Shown here: positions 3,597-8,069 of the stretch, piece after piece
Layout of the letters: each line of letters starts with the position of its first letter
How positions within the stretch are numbered: position 1 is the stretch's first letter
DNA from: Rhodoferax sp.
GTDB taxonomy: Bacteria; Pseudomonadota; Gammaproteobacteria; Burkholderiales; Burkholderiaceae_C
Length of the DNA stretch: 8,069 bases
NCBI GenBank assembly: GCA_030833685.1
Contig: JAURGS010000111.1
Location: forward strand, 1 to 8,069
Direction of reading: 5' to 3'
Program-made: the position numbers and the translations under genes
The notes under the pieces: model-generated
Told to the model about the DNA's origin: nothing
The model's input: the letters and a program-made list of their open reading frames with translations, nothing else
Database searches by the model: none

Positions 3597-6089
3597 ATGG
3601 TATCGTTGACGTCGCTTTTTGACGCTTTCTCAGTTTCGCGAATGTCCCCTCATCTTCTCTGGAGTCTCCTGCTCAGCGCAGGCCTCCTGTGTTTTGCCGT
3701 GATCGAACGGGCGACCGCCTTAAGCCTGGCGGTCAAGCAAACCATCGGTCACGAGCAACAGATGTTGCAGGCCTTCGTGAGCGACCAGGCTGCAAGGCTA
3801 AACGCGCTGAGCACCCAGAACCCCTCTGCCGACATCGCAGCCCTTCTGAAGCAAAGCCTGCCCCTTCACCCTGAAATTGGCAAGGTGACTTGGACCCAAG
3901 GGGGTCAGGCGGCAGTCACCGTCAGCAACACCAATGTGCGCGCCAAAGCGCCCGCCTGGTTGACAAACCGTTTCGCATTAAGCGCAACCCCGGCGCAGCA
4001 CGTTCTGGCAGTGAGCGCATCCACAGGGGCCGCATCAACGACAGCGCGGCTTGAGGCCTGGCCCAATCAGGCCTGGCAGGCCCGACAGGTCTGGCAGAAC
4101 TTTTTGCCCTCAGTCTGGATTTGGCTTGTCGCGGTGCTGGCATCGTTTGTCGCGGGATTCTTTATTCTCAAAGCCCACCTGGCTGGCCTGCGCGAGTTGG
4201 CGCGCGTGAGCAAGTCATTCATGACGATGCCAGAGTTTCAGGTTCCGCTGAGCGGTTCGCGAGATGTTCAGAGAATTGCTCGCACGCTCAACGCCATGTC
4301 CAACACCATGAAAAAGGTGCGCGACGTCGCCAAATCCAAGGTTGAAATGAGTCAGTGGTATGCCAATCACGACCAACTGACCGGCCTGCCTAACCGCGCG
4401 TCACTGATAGAGCGGCTGACCCAGGCACTGGCGCGCAGCAAGGTCACCCAGGAACCCATCGCACTGTGTCGGATCAACCTGGACGACTTTGGGGCGGTTA
4501 ACGACCGCTTTGGCCACACCGCGGGGGATCGGGTTTTGGGCATGCTGGCCGATCGTTTGCTTAAAAACCTTCGCGAGGGCGACATGCTGGCGCGCGTTGG
4601 TGGCGATGAATTTGCGCTCTTGCTGATCAACTTAAAGTCCGAGCATGAGGCGCTGCAAAGCCTGGAGCGTTTTCTGGCAGTCGTGCAGCAGCCACTTGAA
4701 ATTGACAACACGCAGTTACAGGTCACTGCCAGCGGTGGCATCTCGATGCATGAATCCTCCATTCCTGGCACTGGTGGGGCGATGATGGACGCGCACCAGA
4801 TGATGAGCCAAGCGACCCGGCTTATGCACATGGCCAAGCGAGAAGGTACCAAGCAGATCAAGACCTGGCGCGACGACCAGGCCGACGCGACATCGATTGA
4901 GCATCAATGGGCACAGCGGCTCACCAGCGCCGTGGGCAATGGCGAACTGGTTTTGCATTACCAGCCCAAGGTTCATCTGCGTACCGGCGAGGTGGTGGGG
5001 CTAGAAGCCTTGGTGCGCTGGCAGCATCCGAATCTGGGGCTTCTGCTGCCGGGCGCATTTTTGCCTCAGGTCGAAGAAACTGACGCCATCGTTCTCACCG
5101 GCAAATGGACGTTGAACGAGGCACTCAGGCAAATGGCCCAATGGCTCAGCGAGGGGGTTGGCTGGCCCGTCAGCGTCAATGTGGCGGCCCGCCAACTCAC
5201 ATCACCCGACTTTGTGTCCGACCTGAAAACATCGTTGGCCAACCAACCCACGGTCGATCCGCGACATCTGACGATTGAAATCCTGGAGACCAGCGCCCTG
5301 GAAGACATGTCGCAGGTGCGCGCCATTGTGGAGGTAATCCAGAGCCTGGGCGTCAGCTGCTCACTAGATGACTTTGGCACGGGCTACTCGAGCTTGACCT
5401 ACCTTAAACAATTGCCCGTGAACGAGGTCAAGATCGACCAAAGTTTTGTACGAGGAATGCTTGACGACAACGGCGACCTCGCCGTGGTTGAAGGGGTTGT
5501 CACACTGTGCAAGGTGTTTGACAGGCAGGTTGTGGCAGAGGGGGTGGAAACCCTTGAGCATGGCGCCTTGCTGTACCGTCTTGGCTGTCAGGTGATGCAA
5601 GGCTGGGGTATTGCCAAAGCCATGCCAGCAGACAAGGTCGCGGCCTGGGTTCGCCAATACACCACACCGGCGATGTGGCGCGAATGGTCTAGCCTGCGCT
5701 GGAGCCTCAATCACTTTCCCGTTCTTGTGGCTCGCTACGACGTCGACTCCTGGATGCAGCGCCTGACAGATCTGACCAACGGCCTGTCTGTGCAGCACGG
5801 AGAAGATGCCGACGAGAACTATTCTCAAAGTCGACTGGGCGCTTGGTACCTGCGTACAGGTCGCGAGCAATTTGCGAGATTTGCGGGAGTCTCAGAGCTC
5901 GATCAGCTGCACCGAGAGATGCACCAACTGGCCGTGCAGGTAGTTAAAGCAGTCAGGGAAGGCAAAGACAGCCAGGCCAAGTCCATGCTCAAAGACCTCC
6001 AGCATGAGGCCAAAAATTTCACCGGGGCGCTGGACTTGCTCAGCCGCCATGTGCTTACCAAAGACCGCGAGGCTACGACGCAGTTCTGA
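3597..6089 (+). CDS. Membrane-bound LapD/MoxY-type sensor with degenerate GGDEF, intact EAL and CZB-like tail; probable c-di-GMP phosphodiesterase
   Basis: An 830-residue inner-membrane protein that probably hydrolyses cyclic di-GMP. Domain order: membrane helix (about 19-36), periplasmic domain to about 172 whose layout resembles LapD_MoxY_N, second helix (about 173-194), HAMP-like linker, GGDEF domain (about 255-420), EAL domain (about 438-690) and a CZB-like tail (about 710-815). The EAL domain keeps all expected catalytic positions: EAL 470-472, Asn528, Glu561, Asp591-Asp592 in DDFGTG, Lys612, Glu648 and Glu651 in EGVET, Gln668. The GGDEF domain keeps GGDEF (335-339) and the inhibitory RxxD (326-329), but the first metal-binding Asp is Asn294, the usual Lys of the FKxxND segment is Gly299, and the late AD-ALY segment has Thr407 and His411. 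Cyclase activity is therefore doubtful. The tail keeps HxxxH (772, 776) and LGAW but has Ser745 in place of the CZB Cys. It stands alone, converging with the ABC genes; function is inferred from motifs only. Confidence 0.92.
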   Translation: MVSLTSLFDAFSVSRMSPHLLWSLLLSAGLLCFAVIERATALSLAVKQTIGHEQQMLQAFVSDQAARLNALSTQNPSADIAALLKQSLPLHPEIGKVTWTQGGQAAVTVSNTNVRAKAPAWLTNRFALSATPAQHVLAVSASTGAASTTARLEAWPNQAWQARQVWQNFLPSVWIWLVAVLASFVAGFFILKAHLAGLRELARVSKSFMTMPEFQVPLSGSRDVQRIARTLNAMSNTMKKVRDVAKSKVEMSQWYANHDQLTGLPNRASLIERLTQALARSKVTQEPIALCRINLDDFGAVNDRFGHTAGDRVLGMLADRLLKNLREGDMLARVGGDEFALLLINLKSEHEALQSLERFLAVVQQPLEIDNTQLQVTASGGISMHESSIPGTGGAMMDAHQMMSQATRLMHMAKREGTKQIKTWRDDQADATSIEHQWAQRLTSAVGNGELVLHYQPKVHLRTGEVVGLEALVRWQHPNLGLLLPGAFLPQVEETDAIVLTGKWTLNEALRQMAQWLSEGVGWPVSVNVAARQLTSPDFVSDLKTSLANQPTVDPRHLTIEILETSALEDMSQVRAIVEVIQSLGVSCSLDDFGTGYSSLTYLKQLPVNEVKIDQSFVRGMLDDNGDLAVVEGVVTLCKVFDRQVVAEGVETLEHGALLYRLGCQVMQGWGIAKAMPADKVAAWVRQYTTPAMWREWSSLRWSLNHFPVLVARYDVDSWMQRLTDLTNGLSVQHGEDADENYSQSRLGAWYLRTGREQFARFAGVSELDQLHREMHQLAVQVVKAVREGKDSQAKSMLKDLQHEAKNFTGALDLLSRHVLTKDREATTQF

Positions 6090-6131
6090 TGTCGCCTGCG
6101 GCCGGGCTCAAAGGCCTCGCCTTGGCAAAAC

Positions 6132-6965
6132 TCAAACGCGAAATCGTTTGCGCGTGATCGCCAAAGCCAGCCAAAAACCGCCCACCGTGTAAAACAGCAG
6201 AACTGTTGCTGGCCCCCAGACCTCGGTGGGCCACCGGTCCATGAACATCGGGCGAACCAGTTGCACAGCATTGGTCAAGGGCAGCCACTGTGCCAGCGCA
6301 GCAAGCCATAAAGGCAATTGCTCAAGCGGAAAAAAAATCCCGCTCAAAAACATCATGGGTGTCAAAAACAGCGTGAAGTAGTAGGTAAAAAAGTCATAGC
6401 CCTTAGCCAAGCCGTTGAAGATCAAGGCAATGCAGCTGAATGTAATTCCCACACCCAGCAATATCGGCCACGCCAACAGCAGCTTCGGGCTGTGGCTAAT
6501 GCCAAGCGCCAGCATCACCCCCAAAATCGCAGTCACCGTGAACAGCGACTTGAAAGCCGCCCAAAGCATTTCGGCCAACACAATGTCGTCCAGGTTGACC
6601 GGCGCGTTCATGATGCCGTCCCAGGTTTTTTGCACATGCATGCGAGAAAACGCCGAATACAGTGCCTCAAAACTGGCTGCGTTCATGGCACTCATGCAAA
6701 TCGATCCACTGGCCAGGAACAGAATGTAGGGCACGCTCTGTCCGGCCACCGTCACCTGGCCAACCAGTGCCCCCATGCCGTAGCCAAAAGCAACCAGCCA
6801 CATCAAGGGCTCGGCAATATTGCCCACCAGGCTGGGCACAGCCAGCTTGCGCCAAACCAGGAGGTTGCGCAGAAACACTGGCCACCAGCGCATGGATAAC
6901 TCTGGCGCACGCCACTCGGAGCGGCGAGTGCTTGGCAAATTCATCTGGGCAGGTAAAGATGTCAT
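6132..6965 (-). CDS. nodJ: ABC-2 type permease, NodJ family
   Basis: The membrane subunit of an ABC exporter, 277 residues with about six predicted helices. It resembles NodJ, which with NodI exports lipochitooligosaccharide Nod factors in rhizobia. Seen: the family-typical start of the membrane domain (WRKLAVPSLVGNIAEP, 38-53), the segment FSRMHVQKTWDGIM (106-119), the following LDDIVLAEM, and the late FLTPMMFLSGIFFPLEQLP region. Non-symbiotic Burkholderiales commonly carry such a pair, so export of another lipid-linked or polysaccharide-related substrate is more likely here. The gene lies 43 bp after the nodI-like stop on the same strand and is surely co-transcribed. The start is uncertain: ATG at 6965 has no ribosome binding site, a TTG at 6977 is in frame upstream, and an ATG at 6893 would leave about 10 residues before the membrane domain. 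The 42-bp gap to the convergent GGDEF-EAL gene shows no good terminator. Confidence 0.88.
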   Translation of the reverse strand: MTSLPAQMNLPSTRRSEWRAPELSMRWWPVFLRNLLVWRKLAVPSLVGNIAEPLMWLVAFGYGMGALVGQVTVAGQSVPYILFLASGSICMSAMNAASFEALYSAFSRMHVQKTWDGIMNAPVNLDDIVLAEMLWAAFKSLFTVTAILGVMLALGISHSPKLLLAWPILLGVGITFSCIALIFNGLAKGYDFFTYYFTLFLTPMMFLSGIFFPLEQLPLWLAALAQWLPLTNAVQLVRPMFMDRWPTEVWGPATVLLFYTVGGFWLALAITRKRFRV

Positions 6966-7008
6966 GCGAACACGCAATTGGGGATTGGGGTGTGGCGCGC
7001 CATGGTAC

Positions 7009-7932
7009 TTAGGCGTCCTGGCGGATTTGGCGCCCGGTGAGTTTCAAGAACAAGTCTTCAAGATTGGCCGGGCGGTGCAATGTGCGCAGGTGCACTTGGC
7101 TGGCCAGGGCGTCCACAAGCGGCTTAGCGTTGTCGGTATAGAAAAACAGCGTTTCTCCGCTGGTCTCCACACGCGTTGCCAAAGTCACCAAATCAGTTTG
7201 TGCCAGCGCCACCGCGCCTTGGCCAAACACCTCGATCACCTCGGGCTCCAGGTGCTCGGCGATCAAATCGCGGGGCTTGCCTTCGGCGATTTTGCGGCCC
7301 TGGTCCAACACCAAAAGGCGTGAGCACAGGCGCTCGGCCTCGTCCATGAAGTGGGTGGTCAGCAAAATCGATTTACCTTGCTGCAGCAGTTGTTGCAAGC
7401 GCTCCCACATCAGGTGACGGGCTTGGGGGTCTAGGCCTGTGGTGGGTTCGTCCAGCAACAGCAAGTCGGGGTTGTTCACCAGCGCCCGTGCCAGACTCAA
7501 GCGCCTGCGCATACCGCCAGAGAGTTCACCAGGTTTGACCGAGGCCTTGTGGCTCAGGCTGGCAAATTCCAGCAGCGCCGGAATACGCGCGCGGATATCG
7601 GCATCACGCGCACCAAAATAGCGCCCGTACACCAGAAGATTTTCTGCGCAACTGAAGTCAGGGTCCAAGGTGTCCGATTGACCCACCACACCCAGGCGCG
7701 CCTTGATCGCCAGCGCATCGTTGGGCATGCGCAAACCAAAGGCCAAGACCTCGCCCTGGTCTGGTGTGGTCAAGCCCAGGCACATGCGAATCGTGGTGGT
7801 CTTGCCAGCACCGTTGGGGCCGATCACGCCCAGACATTCGCCTGCGGCAATGTCAAAAGACAAATCGTCTACGACCGTGGTGGCACCGAATCGCTTTTGC
7901 AAGCGAGATACCGAAAACATGGGAGAGGTCAT
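7009..7932 (-). CDS. nodI: ABC transporter ATP-binding protein, NodI family
   Basis: The 307-residue cytoplasmic ATPase that powers the adjacent NodJ-like permease. All ATPase motifs are intact: Walker A GPNGAGKT (38-45), Q-loop Gln85, signature LSGGM (137-141), Walker B LLLLDEP with Asp161 and Glu162, D-loop GLDP (166-169) and H-loop His194. Several segments are characteristic of NodI rather than of ABC ATPases in general: ENLLVYGRYFG, LLEFA, ARHLMWERL, TTHFMDEAERLC, and the C-terminal SGETLFFYT and RPANLEDLFLKLTGR. ATG at 7932-7930 is used because it places the usual short N-terminus before the first strand; a TTG at 7971 is in frame upstream and neither has a clear ribosome binding site. 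ATPase-then-permease order on one strand is the standard nodIJ arrangement. The nodI name reflects family membership: no nodABC genes or nod box are seen, so nodulation is not implied. Confidence 0.92.
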   Translation of the reverse strand: MTSPMFSVSRLQKRFGATTVVDDLSFDIAAGECLGVIGPNGAGKTTTIRMCLGLTTPDQGEVLAFGLRMPNDALAIKARLGVVGQSDTLDPDFSCAENLLVYGRYFGARDADIRARIPALLEFASLSHKASVKPGELSGGMRRRLSLARALVNNPDLLLLDEPTTGLDPQARHLMWERLQQLLQQGKSILLTTHFMDEAERLCSRLLVLDQGRKIAEGKPRDLIAEHLEPEVIEVFGQGAVALAQTDLVTLATRVETSGETLFFYTDNAKPLVDALASQVHLRTLHRPANLEDLFLKLTGRQIRQDA

Positions 7933-7976
7933 TGGGGCATTGTCGCCCAGCGATAAACAACTGCACCACAATGCCG

Positions 7977-7992
7977 GCGCCTGTTGAGGCGC
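7977..7992. repeat. GC-rich stem-loop upstream of the NodI-like gene
   Basis: GCGCCT (7977-7982) and AGGCGC (7987-7992) pair perfectly around a GTTG tetraloop, 44 bp before the nodI-like start and 4 bp past the stop of the partial gene at the right edge. No T-run follows on either strand, so it is not a complete intrinsic terminator. It could be an mRNA stability hairpin between cistrons or an operator. Confidence 0.35.
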
Positions 7993-7996
7993 GGAT

Positions 7997-8069
7997 TCAA
8001 TAGCGGCGCACCAAGCCTTGGAAATCCAATTCCTGCCAATTGATGGCGCTACTGAAACGCCACCTCGTT
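7997..8069 (-). CDS. Possible C-terminal end of an upstream gene (start outside window), unknown product
   Basis: On the minus strand the frame is open from the window edge for 23 codons to a TGA at 7999-7997, ending in QGLVRRY. Third positions are G or C in roughly two thirds of the codons, and residue use looks protein-like. It lies 64 bp before the nodI-like start in the same direction, so it could be the preceding gene of the same operon. The stretch is too short to identify a family and could be a chance open frame. Confidence 0.35.
   Translation of the reverse strand, partial: TRWRFSSAINWQELDFQGLVRRY

Noticed and set aside
5364..5870. A 168-codon minus-strand frame inside the EAL and CZB-like region
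   Set aside because: It is antisense to the catalytic core of the EAL domain, which is unambiguous on the plus strand, and has no recognisable domain.
6090..6131. Possible terminator between the GGDEF-EAL gene and the NodJ-like gene (AAGGC-CTC-GCCTT, 6111-6123)
   Set aside because: The stem is only 5 bp with a 3-nt loop, and no T-run follows on either strand.
6318..6899. A 193-codon open frame on the plus strand
   Set aside because: It is antisense to the NodJ-like permease, and its Gln/His/Arg-rich product is what the reverse reading of hydrophobic codons gives.

Overview
The window looks like a chromosomal stretch of a betaproteobacterium, most likely order Burkholderiales and perhaps Comamonadaceae. 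This is inferred from protein character (a PBP2 tail with a Pro/Ala-rich extension, a NodI/NodJ-like exporter outside any nod cluster, a LapD/MoxY-type c-di-GMP protein) and from moderately GC-rich DNA with AT-rich intergenic stretches. No search was run, so the taxonomy is an inference. I see no rRNA, tRNA, CRISPR array, insertion sequence or phage gene.

Layout, left to right. (1) 3-536 (+): the C-terminal end of penicillin-binding protein 2 (mrdA), cut by the window edge. (2) 549-1307 (-): a TauE/SafE (TSUP) anion exporter, convergent with mrdA across 12 bp. (3) 1308-1690: a 383-bp gap with no convincing gene. It holds a very strong, symmetrical intrinsic terminator, a possible plus-strand promoter and several short repeats. 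(4) 1691-3376 (-): a complete FAD-dependent GMC oxidoreductase. (5) 3377-3596: a divergent intergenic region with an 8-bp perfect inverted repeat just upstream of the GMC start. (6) 3597-6089 (+): a large membrane-bound GGDEF-EAL protein. (7) 6132-6965 and 7009-7932 (both -): a two-gene ABC exporter, ATPase first in transcription order, of the NodI/NodJ family. (8) 7997-8069 (-): a possible C-terminal end of one more gene entering from the right.

The genes do not form one pathway. They are a cell-wall elongation enzyme, an anion exporter, a flavin oxidoreductase, a c-di-GMP signalling protein and an ABC exporter. Only the nodI-nodJ-like pair reads as an operon.

The most notable item is the c-di-GMP protein. 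Its N-terminus (membrane helix, periplasmic domain, membrane helix, HAMP-like linker) resembles LapD. Its GGDEF domain keeps GGDEF and the RxxD inhibitory site but has lost the first metal-binding Asp (now Asn) and a conserved Lys (now Gly). Its EAL domain looks catalytically complete. Its C-terminal tail resembles a CZB zinc-binding domain that keeps the HxxxH pair but lacks the other His and the Cys. The combination suggests a phosphodiesterase with a non-catalytic, possibly nucleotide-sensing GGDEF domain and a modified CZB sensor.
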